Of a DNA stretch of 64,000 bases, positions 44,101-50,612 are shown piece by piece. Source of the stretch: Amycolatopsis sp. NBRC 101858 (GTDB lineage: Bacteria > Actinomycetota > Actinomycetes > Mycobacteriales > Pseudonocardiaceae); contig NZ_BSTD01000008.1 in the NCBI RefSeq assembly GCF_030269325.1, positions 248,001 to 312,000 of the forward strand, read 5' to 3'. The notes beneath the pieces are model-generated. The model was given only the letters and a program-made list of their open reading frames with translations, was not told the DNA's origin and did not search any database. Each line of letters starts with the position of its first letter. The stretch's first letter is position 1. The translations under genes were made by a program, and so were the position numbers.

Positions 44101-45080
44101 GCCTGGCCCGCGAGATCGAGCTGCCGCTGGACTTCCTGGCGCGCCAGGCTGAACGTCTCGGGGGAGTGGTGGCCGCCCGCGGTGTTCGCGGCCAGGATCT
44201 GCGCCGCCTGGCGGGCCGCGGTGCCCGCCGAGACCATCGCGTTCGCCGCGCGCTGCAGCGACCGGACGCCGCGGCCGTTCGCGACCAGGAGGTTCTGCCG
44301 GGCCCGGGACGCCCGGGCGGCGCGCTGGGCCAGGTCGCTCGCCGCCTCGGCGGCCTTGTTCCGCTCTTCGAGGTCCTTCAGGTACTGCTCGCGGTTGGCG
44401 GCGTCGCGCTGCGCGGCCGCGACGTACCCGCCGTTGAAGAACGCCACGATCGCCGCGTCCCCGGCCGCGAGCGCCTGCTGCGCGGCGAGCTTGACCTCCG
44501 GGCCGACCGAGCCCACCAGCGCCGTCACCCGCGCTCGCAGCTCGTCGGCGCGGGCCTGGGTGTTCCGCCGGGTGCGCTCGTCCCGCTCGGTGGCGATGCC
44601 CCGGCCGTAGTCCAGGAACGCGGCACGGTCGGCGTCCGACCCGGACAGCACCCGCTCGACCTCGGCGTTGAAGATCGGGCCGCCGGTGCCACGCAGGTCC
44701 AGCACGGCTTCGCGGTTCAGCCGGGCCGTCTCGTTGCGGCGAGCCTCGGCCCGCTGCTGCGCTTCGACCTCGCCGGTGTCGAGGAACTCCCAGATCGCGT
44801 CCTCGGTCCCGGCGTCCAGCGCGGCCTGCGCCGCCTCCCGGACCTCGGGCTCTTCGGACAGCTGCGCGATGTCGGACACGAGCTTCCACAGCCGGGGGTC
44901 GAGCGCCTCGCCCATCCCCGTTTCGCCGTCCCAGCCCGGGTACTCGGTGTGCGGGATCGGCCGTGGGTCTTCGGCGGTTACCGCGACGGGGGCCGGCGTG
45001 AGGGCGTTGACGTCGGTGGTGGCGAACACGGTGAACGCCAGCACCAGGGCGAGCACCTTCGTGACGATTCCGTGCGGCAT
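41115..45080 (-). CDS. Giant secreted ALF-repeat/coiled-coil polymorphic toxin with C-terminal deaminase-fold domain
   Basis: A 1321-residue protein. Residues 1-26 form a signal peptide. Residues 57-230 contain three ALF repeats (EVREAAQAALDAG..., FNAEVERVLSGS..., VKLAAQQALAAG...). Residues 230-965 are an Ala/Glu/Arg/Gln-rich coiled coil. Residues 965-1125 form a pre-toxin region (CLPDLTIQDAELLNSDPEG; DGDIGACLWSVV) with hydrophobic helices. Residues 1145-1300 have a deaminase fold: GGDSEIQIL (Asp1205-x-Glu1207 in place of the usual HxE) and ERAPCKSC (Pro1233-Cys1234-x-x-Cys1237). It is the second gene of the operon and overlaps the small candidate immunity gene. The target (nucleic acid, nucleotide or other) is unknown. 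Composition is highly Ala-rich, which produces long antisense shadow frames. Confidence 0.8.
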   Translation of the reverse strand: MPHGIVTKVLALVLAFTVFATTDVNALTPAPVAVTAEDPRPIPHTEYPGWDGETGMGEALDPRLWKLVSDIAQLSEEPEVREAAQAALDAGTEDAIWEFLDTGEVEAQQRAEARRNETARLNREAVLDLRGTGGPIFNAEVERVLSGSDADRAAFLDYGRGIATERDERTRRNTQARADELRARVTALVGSVGPEVKLAAQQALAAGDAAIVAFFNGGYVAAAQRDAANREQYLKDLEERNKAAEAASDLAQRAARASRARQNLLVANGRGVRSLQRAANAMVSAGTAARQAAQILAANTAGGHHSPETFSLARQEVQRQLDLAGQAATEAQNASVAATAEANILVEVGLPYGADWAQLARGMASASQAAVLAVQTAQHALDATMATDAAIGHQNEAAARAEEARQWRLHADEHAAQAASLAAAAADQAKAAKDAAERARQARVSAQVARDEAYQGMQRSYDALREAQDQAGKARNARAEAERQRDEAARYRQQADSAAAEASRARGEAEAKKREAAAALSRALTQEGIAAGCESTARQEEANAKTARDTAWAAQRAGNAAEARAQALEASAAAARGTAQEAPAWAAAQEARRDARDAADAARGAQDAANRATGAAARAREAATKATAAAAASRAAAQDAETAAANADLAAGRAESAAADTHLAAMRANAAAATATAEEVNAADAARNAAALAEQATEQARLATVDAVRAGQSANESFGEAVSAATQANLAGRAALAARQSSAAITAPANTAIVVVAPFTGADLDADFVAEVAAQAQAVGDEQAQAAQARAGEAQVAATQAQQAADNAAAETKAAFQAAANAAKSAWQAAQSVAEAQRSAANAATEAYFARAAADSANDSDATAHRNATQARQEANNARADAAIAGLAADAAEGQATAARGAATRAEADATAARDAATTAQGYAAEAAAAAERARNHAQETSNAAQRAREAAADAQRAADQAEIDERQREAEHRGLESLIASGCLPDLTIQDAELLNSDPEGRATLAEYRTAAADCLAGRDVVDFLLEIGAEVLLEYIGVEDFKRCFGDGDIGACLWSVVNVVGLVLPFIKGKAIVKAITTVVANIGKWVLRSERLEKLAAKVLNLLNRLHKYCSWLSVLGSGGGGFAPSEAAAEAPPSATSDIPDFSCGIIAYDSDLLSTTAFEARIAMGFFDADHNIAVAYVPGWSYGPYPNMVVASSGAGGDSEIQILDQLRARGVSPNQVQGLYTERAPCKSCRSALQEALRDNPNAKISWSVPWGESRAEQSGAKNLLKSYITTAKRRRGLGFALKIVIQPGDVPVAPLGREPVPLATPTSTGRRP

Positions 45081-45115
45081 TTTTCCGCGTCCTGTCGTAA
45101 GAGAAGGGAAAGCGC

Positions 45116-46195
45116 TTACCGAACCGTCGCGAATTGCGGATTCCGCATCCGGGTTTCGCCGTCGGCGGCTTGGGCGAGCAAACCGGCCCAGAACCCGGCC
45201 TGCTCGGCCGCCCAGTCCTGTTCGGCCGCCCAGGCAGCTCGGGTGGGATCGGCCGCATCGCGCACGGCCCGCCAGTTCGGCCCGGTCGCGGCCTGCGCGG
45301 CGGCGGCGATCGCGGCCCAGTTCGCGGCCTGGTCACGCGCGACCTGCCCGGCCTCCGCCCACGCCGTGCGCGGTGGCCCGGTCTGGGCACCGACCCGCTG
45401 CCACGCCCGCGCGGCGGCGTCCCGCAACTGGGCCTCGACCTCGTCGGCGGCGTCGAGCGCAGCGCGTTCCGCTTCCTGGGCGTCGACGATCAGCCGCCGC
45501 ACCGTGGCCAGCCAGCGTGCTTCCTGCTCGGCGTCGCGCAGGCGGTGGGCTTCGAGGTCCAGTTCCGCGCCGGTCGCCCAGCCGTAGGCGAAGAACTCGA
45601 CGATGTCGGCGTCGGTGGCGTCCGGCCGCGTCGCCCACGCGGCGGCGGCGCGCACCTGGGCGCCGGGGTCGTGCGTGGCGAGCGTGCGGACGTACTGCCG
45701 GTCCGCTTCGACGATGGCCTGCGCCTGTTCGCCGTCCGCTTCCCGGGCGAGCCGGTCACGCTGCTCCGCGGCCGCGAAACCACTGCGCACGAAAAGTTCC
45801 CGGTCCGAGTCGGTGCCGAGCAACGCCCGTTGCGCGGCGGCGTTGACCTCCGGTGCGTAGGCCGCGGTGTAGGTCAGGAGCACCCGACGGCAGAAGTCGG
45901 CGTCGGCCGAAGCGGTCTCCGCGGCGCGCTGTTCCGCGGCGGCGAGCCCGAAGTCGAGGAAGTCGTAGACGACGTCGTCGTTCTCGTCGGCCCAGGCGAC
46001 CCAGGCGTCGGCCCGCACCGCGGCTCGCGGATCCTTGCCGGCCAGCCGCCGGACGAGTTTCCGCGCGGTGGCGGCGGGATCGGCGACCTGAACCCTGCTG
46101 TCTACAATGGACACAGCGGTGGCCGGAACTTCACAGAACCCGGGTGTCACGGCGGCGACCAGCGCACCGCACAACAGGACGCGCAGACGGCCCAT
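45116..46195 (-). CDS. Secreted ALF-repeat helical protein, first gene of the toxin operon
   Basis: A 359-residue protein: signal peptide (1-26), three ALF-type repeats (AVRADAWVAWADEN..., EVNAAAQRALLGT..., QVRAAAAWATRP..., about 55-200), then an Ala/Trp-rich helical region ending WAAEQDWAAEQAGFWAGLLA. It has no recognised enzymatic domain, so it may be a partner or chaperone for the large toxin, with which it shares its repeat module. The ATG is preceded by GGGGGGAT. It ends 35 bp before the toxin start; a good promoter lies upstream (46245-46274). Confidence 0.75.
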   Translation of the reverse strand: MGRLRVLLCGALVAAVTPGFCEVPATAVSIVDSRVQVADPAATARKLVRRLAGKDPRAAVRADAWVAWADENDDVVYDFLDFGLAAAEQRAAETASADADFCRRVLLTYTAAYAPEVNAAAQRALLGTDSDRELFVRSGFAAAEQRDRLAREADGEQAQAIVEADRQYVRTLATHDPGAQVRAAAAWATRPDATDADIVEFFAYGWATGAELDLEAHRLRDAEQEARWLATVRRLIVDAQEAERAALDAADEVEAQLRDAAARAWQRVGAQTGPPRTAWAEAGQVARDQAANWAAIAAAAQAATGPNWRAVRDAADPTRAAWAAEQDWAAEQAGFWAGLLAQAADGETRMRNPQFATVR

Positions 46196-46244
46196 CTGTA
46201 TCCCCCCAGTGGCCAACGGCGGGCAAACCGCCCAAGCCACGTGA

Positions 46245-46274
46245 ACGTAACACCGGGTGAAGGCAGGCATCAAT
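46245..46274 (-). promoter_or_regulatory. Putative promoter of the ALF/toxin operon
   Basis: On the minus strand TTGATG (46269-46274) and TTACGT (46245-46250) are separated by 18 bp, close to sigma-70-type -35 and -10 elements. The predicted leader to the ATG at 46195 would be about 40 nt. Confidence 0.45.
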
Positions 46275-46342
46275 CGTCCGTTCGGTCCTGTGCGGAAAAT
46301 TTGTCGGAATCGGATGAAAAACGGCCGGAGTCCCGAACTTCC

Positions 46343-46372
46343 TTGTGCCGCTGTCGTTTTCGTGGCTAGCCT
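46343..46372 (+). promoter_or_regulatory. Putative promoter of the paralog-protease-isoprenoid operon
   Basis: TTGTGC (46343-46348) and TAGCCT (46367-46372) are separated by 18 bp on the plus strand, 30 bp upstream of the ATG at 46403, with GGGGGGAG as ribosome-binding site. It is back-to-back with the ALF operon promoter. Confidence 0.45.
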
Positions 46373-46402
46373 CCGCAAAGGGCGGTTCCGGGGGGAGTCA
46401 CG

Positions 46403-47011
46403 ATGAAATCCGTGTTCGGCAGGCGTGCGGCACTGCGCGGCGCCGCGGTGCTCGCGGCCGCGACGGCTCTCCCGCCGGGGACCGCCGAAGCGGCCGAGTC
46501 CGGCGAGCTGACCTGGCTGGTCCCGGTCGCGCCCCTGACCCCGCAGCGGATGCGGACCCGCCTGCTCGCCGGGATCCCGGCGGTGATCGAGTACGGCCGT
46601 CCGGTGACGGTCGGGCCGGTGACCGTCCAGGCCATCGGCGACGAGCACCTCGGGATGATCATCTACGCGGCCGGCTACCAGGCGGTCTCCGCGATCGTCA
46701 CCGCGTCCGTCGTCGTCGCGGACGCACGCGGGCTGTCCGGCCGGCTGCCGATCACCGTCACGTTCCCGCGCACCCCGGTGCCCACGACGCAGGCGGAGTT
46801 CGTGCTCACCGGCACGGCGATCCTGACCGGCACGCCCGTCCTGCCGTCCGCGCGCAACCCGGGTGTCACGACCATCGCGCTCGACCCGGACCCGGCCGCC
46901 GTCCTGACCTTCTACCGCCGGGGGAGCGGGGCACCCACCGAGGTCACGGGCGCACCCCGGCTGAACCCGGCGCAGCAGGACACCGTCGTCGCCCGGATCG
47001 AGGTGCGGTGA
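46403..47011 (+). CDS. Secreted beta-sandwich protein, paralog 1 (DUF6801-like)
   Basis: A 202-residue protein with a twin-arginine-like signal (FGRRAALRG plus hydrophobic run, residues 5-30). The mature part is beta-rich with GPVTVQAIGDEHLG, AGYQAVSAIVTASVVVADAR, GLSGRLPITVTFPRTPVP and FVLTGTAILTG. The same order recurs in the next two genes. It resembles DUF6801-type Ig-fold secreted proteins (weak, from pattern). The stop overlaps the next ATG. First gene of a six-gene operon; function unknown. Confidence 0.7.
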   Translation: MKSVFGRRAALRGAAVLAAATALPPGTAEAAESGELTWLVPVAPLTPQRMRTRLLAGIPAVIEYGRPVTVGPVTVQAIGDEHLGMIIYAAGYQAVSAIVTASVVVADARGLSGRLPITVTFPRTPVPTTQAEFVLTGTAILTGTPVLPSARNPGVTTIALDPDPAAVLTFYRRGSGAPTEVTGAPRLNPAQQDTVVARIEVR

Positions 47012-47601
47012 TGGCCTTCGGCAGACGGACGGCCTTGCGCGGGGCCGCGGTGTTCGCCGCCGGCGCGGCCGTGCCGGGGCGAGCCGGCGCGGGGACCCGC
47101 GAACTCACGTGGGAGCTGCACTCGACCCACATCGGCGGTGTCGGCCCCCTGCGGTCGCGGATCGTCTCCGGGGTGCCCGAGGTGGTCCGCTACGGGGAGC
47201 CGGTGGTGTTCGGCCCGGTGATCGTGCAGCTCGTCGGGAAGGACCTCCTCGGCGGCATGGCCAGGGCGGCCGGGTACGACGCGGTGTCGGCGAAGGTCAC
47301 CGCGCACGTCGTGGTCACCGACGCCCGGCAGCTGTCCGGCCGGCTCCCGGTGGCCGTGGAGTTTCCCCGGACGGTGGTCCCCGACGAGCGGGCGGAACTG
47401 GTCCTCACCGGCACGGCGACGCTCGCCGAGCCGGCGTCCGGGCCGCGCAACGCCGGGCCGATGACCGTCGCGGCCACGTCCGGAGCCGCCGGGGTGCTGA
47501 CCCTGTACCGGACCGGTTCGGGCGCCGCGACCCCACTCGGCTTCGAGGCCGGGCTCGCCTCGGACCAGGATCCGCTGCTCGCGACGCTCGAGGTGCGCTG
47601 A
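47011..47601 (+). CDS. Secreted beta-sandwich protein, paralog 2
   Basis: A 196-residue paralog of the preceding protein, with Tat-like FGRRTALRGAAV signal, GPVIVQLVGKDLLGG, AGYDAVSAKVTAHVVVTDAR, QLSGRLPVAVEFPRTVVP, VLTGTATL and the end motif DPLLATLEVR. It overlaps the previous gene by 1 bp (TGATG; GTG 47008 is an alternative start) and is followed 1 bp later by paralog 3. The three copies probably arose by tandem duplication and have diverged in the loops. Confidence 0.7.
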   Translation: MAFGRRTALRGAAVFAAGAAVPGRAGAGTRELTWELHSTHIGGVGPLRSRIVSGVPEVVRYGEPVVFGPVIVQLVGKDLLGGMARAAGYDAVSAKVTAHVVVTDARQLSGRLPVAVEFPRTVVPDERAELVLTGTATLAEPASGPRNAGPMTVAATSGAAGVLTLYRTGSGAATPLGFEAGLASDQDPLLATLEVR

Positions 47602-47602
47602 G

Positions 47603-48196
47603 ATGGCCCCCTTCGGCAGGCGCACCGCGTTGCGCGGAGCGGCCGTCCTCGCCGGGTCGGGCCTGCTCACCGGAGCCGCGGCCGGTGTCCTGGACGAGCT
47701 GCGCTGGGACCTCGACGCCGGACCGATGAGCGGCGAGGTGCTCCGGACGCGGATCCTCTCGGGCATCCCCGCTTCCGTCGCCTACGGGCAGCCGGTGACG
47801 CTCGGTCCGGTCACGGTCCAGCTGATCTGCAGCGACCAGGTCAGCGCCGGGGCGTGGGCGACCGGCCACAACGTCCTTTCCGCGGTGTTCCCGGTGACGG
47901 TCGTGGTGACCGACGCGCGCGGGCTGTCCGGCCGGTTCGGTGTCGACGTCACGATCCCGCGCACCCCGGTCCCCGTGGAGGAAGGGGACTTCGTGCTCAC
48001 CGGCACGGCGACGCTGTCCGGCGGGAACACCCCGGCGGCGCGGAACCCGGGGCCGATGACGGTCGCCGTCGAACCCGCCGCGTCCGGGTTCGTCGTGCTC
48101 TATTCGGCGCGGACCGGCGAGGCGGAGCCGCTCGAGTGCTGGCTGCGCCTCCAGCCCGGCCAAGACCCCCTGCTCGCGACGATCGAGGTGCACTGA
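47603..48196 (+). CDS. Secreted beta-sandwich protein, paralog 3
   Basis: A 197-residue third paralog (FGRRTALRGAAV signal; GPVTVQLICSDQVSAG; FPVTVVVTDARGLSGR; TIPRTPVPVEEGDFVLTGTA; ends DPLLATIEVH). It starts 1 bp after the previous stop and is followed 2 bp later by the protease gene. It has two cysteines (in QLICS and LECWL), unlike the other copies. Confidence 0.7.
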   Translation: MAPFGRRTALRGAAVLAGSGLLTGAAAGVLDELRWDLDAGPMSGEVLRTRILSGIPASVAYGQPVTLGPVTVQLICSDQVSAGAWATGHNVLSAVFPVTVVVTDARGLSGRFGVDVTIPRTPVPVEEGDFVLTGTATLSGGNTPAARNPGPMTVAVEPAASGFVVLYSARTGEAEPLECWLRLQPGQDPLLATIEVH

Positions 48197-48198
48197 AC

Positions 48199-49695
48199 GT
48201 GTTCATGGAACCGAAGACCGCGGCCGCGCTCGACGAGGCGAAGGCCGTCCTCGCCGCCGGACACCTCGGTGACCCCAACGTGGTCGGCGTCGCGAAGGGC
48301 TTCCGCACCCGTGACGGCGAGCTCACCGAAGAGCCGGTGGTCATCGCGCTGGTCCGCAAGAAGCGCCGCGCCGCACTGGTTTCCCGGCGACGGCTGCTGC
48401 CCGCCACCATCGGCGGGCACGGCGTCGACGTCGTCGAGACCGGCGAGTTCCGGTTCTCCGGCGCCACCAAGGCGGCCGCGGCCACGCCGATCGCCGAGCG
48501 GTTCCGGCCGCCGCTGCAGGGCGGCAGCCTCGGCTCGCTCGCCGACGGCACACTGGGCACGCTCGGCTGCCTGGTGCGGGACCGCACCGATGGCTCGATC
48601 TGCGTGCTGTCGGCCAACCACGTCCTGGCGAATTTCGGCGTCGCCGCGCAGGGTGCCGCGATCGTGCAGCCCGCGCCGCTGGACGGCGGAGCGGCCGAAG
48701 CCAACACCGTCGCCCGGCTCAAGCGATCCATCCCGCTCACCCAGGACGGCCCGAACACCGCCGACGCGGCGATCGCGCAGCTCGAGCCGGGCATCGGCGT
48801 GAGCTCGACGGTGGCCCGCAACCTGATGGCGCCGATCTCCGCGACCCACCCGGCGATCGGGCTGGCGTTCCTCGCCAGCGTCCACGGCGGGACGTTCATG
48901 GCCAAGATCGGCCCGGTGCTGGAGCAACTGGACGTCGAGCTGCTCACCGCGAACTCCACCGCCGTCGCCGTCGAGGGCCGCCGGATCGAGAAGGTCGGCC
49001 GCAGCTCGGGCTACACGTCGAGCGTGGTGCTGGACACCACCGCGACCGTGGTCGTCGACGGCTACCGGTTCACCGACCTGATCTACGCGCAGCGGTTCTC
49101 GCTCGTCGGCGACTCCGGCGCGGTCGTCTGCGAAGGCGGCAACGGGAAGACGTTCACCCCGCTGCCCGCGATCGCCTGCCGGATGCTCGGCGCCGCCGGC
49201 GCGTTCTACGACCTGCCGCTCGCCGGCGACAACGCGCTCGCCGACCAGGCGCGCGACGAGTTCCTCGGCGAGAGCCTGGTCGGGAACCTGGTCGTCCAGC
49301 TGGTCTACAAGAACCTCGACCTCGCGGTGAACCGGCTCGAAGCCGCGACCGCGAGCCCGGAGGAGAAGGCCGAAGCCCGGCGGTTCTACGACAAGTACCG
49401 GACGCTCGTGGCGTCCGTGCTCGGTGATCCCGCCTCGCCGGTCGCGCTGACCCAGGAGCACCTGGACGACGTCCGCACCATCTTCGCCGGGATCTCGCCG
49501 GACCTGGTCACCCTGGCGGAGAAGCAGGCGCTGTGGGTGATCTTCGACGACGTCGTCGCGCCGGCGCTCGGCAAGAACCGCGCCCAGCTGCTCGAGTACA
49601 TGAACGACCTGGCGGTGTACCGGCAAGTCGTGACGAGCCTGCGGGAGATCCCCGGCCTCGACGTCGACGGCACCTACGGGTTCTCCTCGCGGTGA
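48199..49695 (+). CDS. Trypsin-fold serine protease without signal peptide
   Basis: A 498-residue protein (GTG 48199; ATG 48205 is also possible). An N-terminal alpha/beta region (DPNVVGVAKGFRTRDGELTE, about 25-90) precedes a chymotrypsin-like domain (about 100-330) with His in VLSANHVLAN, Asp in TADAAIAQL and Ser in LVGDSGAVV. A C-terminal helical domain (about 360-498) follows. There is no signal peptide, so it is probably cytosolic, odd for a gene between secreted proteins and isoprenoid enzymes. Its stop overlaps the next start (GTGA). Confidence 0.78.
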   Translation: MFMEPKTAAALDEAKAVLAAGHLGDPNVVGVAKGFRTRDGELTEEPVVIALVRKKRRAALVSRRRLLPATIGGHGVDVVETGEFRFSGATKAAAATPIAERFRPPLQGGSLGSLADGTLGTLGCLVRDRTDGSICVLSANHVLANFGVAAQGAAIVQPAPLDGGAAEANTVARLKRSIPLTQDGPNTADAAIAQLEPGIGVSSTVARNLMAPISATHPAIGLAFLASVHGGTFMAKIGPVLEQLDVELLTANSTAVAVEGRRIEKVGRSSGYTSSVVLDTTATVVVDGYRFTDLIYAQRFSLVGDSGAVVCEGGNGKTFTPLPAIACRMLGAAGAFYDLPLAGDNALADQARDEFLGESLVGNLVVQLVYKNLDLAVNRLEAATASPEEKAEARRFYDKYRTLVASVLGDPASPVALTQEHLDDVRTIFAGISPDLVTLAEKQALWVIFDDVVAPALGKNRAQLLEYMNDLAVYRQVVTSLREIPGLDVDGTYGFSSR

Positions 49696-50612
49696 CGGCG
49701 ACCGCGGACCCGGTCCGGTACCACCTCGGCCGGCTCGCCGGCGGGCTTTCCGCGCCGCTGCGCGACACCGTCGGCGGGCTCGTCGACCGGCCCGGCAAGC
49801 TGCTGCGGTCGCGGCTGCTCACCGCCTGCGCCGGATACGGCCGCTCCGACGGCGAGCGGGTGGCACGGCTCGGCGCGGTGGTCGAGCTGGTGCACCTGGC
49901 CTCCCTCGTGCACGACGACGTGATCGACCGCGCATCGATCCGGCGAGGCGGGCCGGCCGCGCACCGCACGGCCGGGCCGGAGCTCGCGGTCCTCGCCGGC
50001 CTGGCCTGCCTCGCGGCGGCCGGGACCGAAGCCGCCGATCTCGGCCAGGGGGTCGCCACGGCGGTGAGCCGGACGGTGGCCGACCTCGCGCACGGCGAGC
50101 TGCTCGACGTCGAGCGCGGCTTCGACACGGGGTTGTCCCTGCCGGACTACGTGGACCTGGTGCGGCGCAAGACCGGTGTGCTGTTCCGGTTGTGCTGCCT
50201 GCTCGGCGCGGCGGAGTCCGGCGTGGACAGCGCGGTCGTCGCGGCGCTCGCCGAGTTCGGCGTGGAGTGGGGGATCGCGTTCCAGGTCCTCGACGACTGC
50301 CTCGACCTCGAAGCCGCGGGCGACGACAAGCCGGCCGGGACCGACCACCTGCTCGGCCTGTTCGGCGCACCGACCCTGGCGGCCCTGCGCGCCGACACCA
50401 CGGGCGAGCTGCACCGGCTGCTGCTCGCGCCGTCGTTTTCGAGCGGTGACCTGGCACGGGTGCGAGAGCTGGTCACGGCCCACGGTGGCCTCCGGGCGGC
50501 TCGTACCTTGGCAGGTGTCCACTTCGGACATGCACAGGCGGCGCTGGCCCGCACCCCGGACGGCCCGGCGCGGCGCGCGCTGGCGGGGATGCTCGAAGCG
50601 AGCCGTTCTTGA
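49692..50612 (+). CDS. Polyprenyl diphosphate synthase (trans-isoprenyl diphosphate synthase)
   Basis: A 306-residue all-helical enzyme that condenses isopentenyl diphosphate with allylic diphosphates. Both aspartate-rich motifs are present: HDDVID (Asp75, Asp76, Asp79) and FQVLDDCLD (Asp201, Asp202, Asp205), with RPGKLLRS upstream binding the diphosphate. Chain length cannot be fixed. It overlaps the protease gene (GTGA) and the downstream reductase fusion (TTGA), so all are co-translated. The partner at 50609 carries a degenerate synthase-like domain, suggesting a heteromeric enzyme. Confidence 0.88.
   Translation: MTATADPVRYHLGRLAGGLSAPLRDTVGGLVDRPGKLLRSRLLTACAGYGRSDGERVARLGAVVELVHLASLVHDDVIDRASIRRGGPAAHRTAGPELAVLAGLACLAAAGTEAADLGQGVATAVSRTVADLAHGELLDVERGFDTGLSLPDYVDLVRRKTGVLFRLCCLLGAAESGVDSAVVAALAEFGVEWGIAFQVLDDCLDLEAAGDDKPAGTDHLLGLFGAPTLAALRADTTGELHRLLLAPSFSSGDLARVRELVTAHGGLRAARTLAGVHFGHAQAALARTPDGPARRALAGMLEASRS

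Noticed and set aside
41550-45587. 1345-residue plus-strand open frame opposite the toxin-like gene, plus several other long frames there
   Set aside because: It is an antisense shadow of an Ala-rich coiled-coil gene; its product is low-complexity, and the minus-strand frame has a signal peptide, repeats and a catalytic domain.
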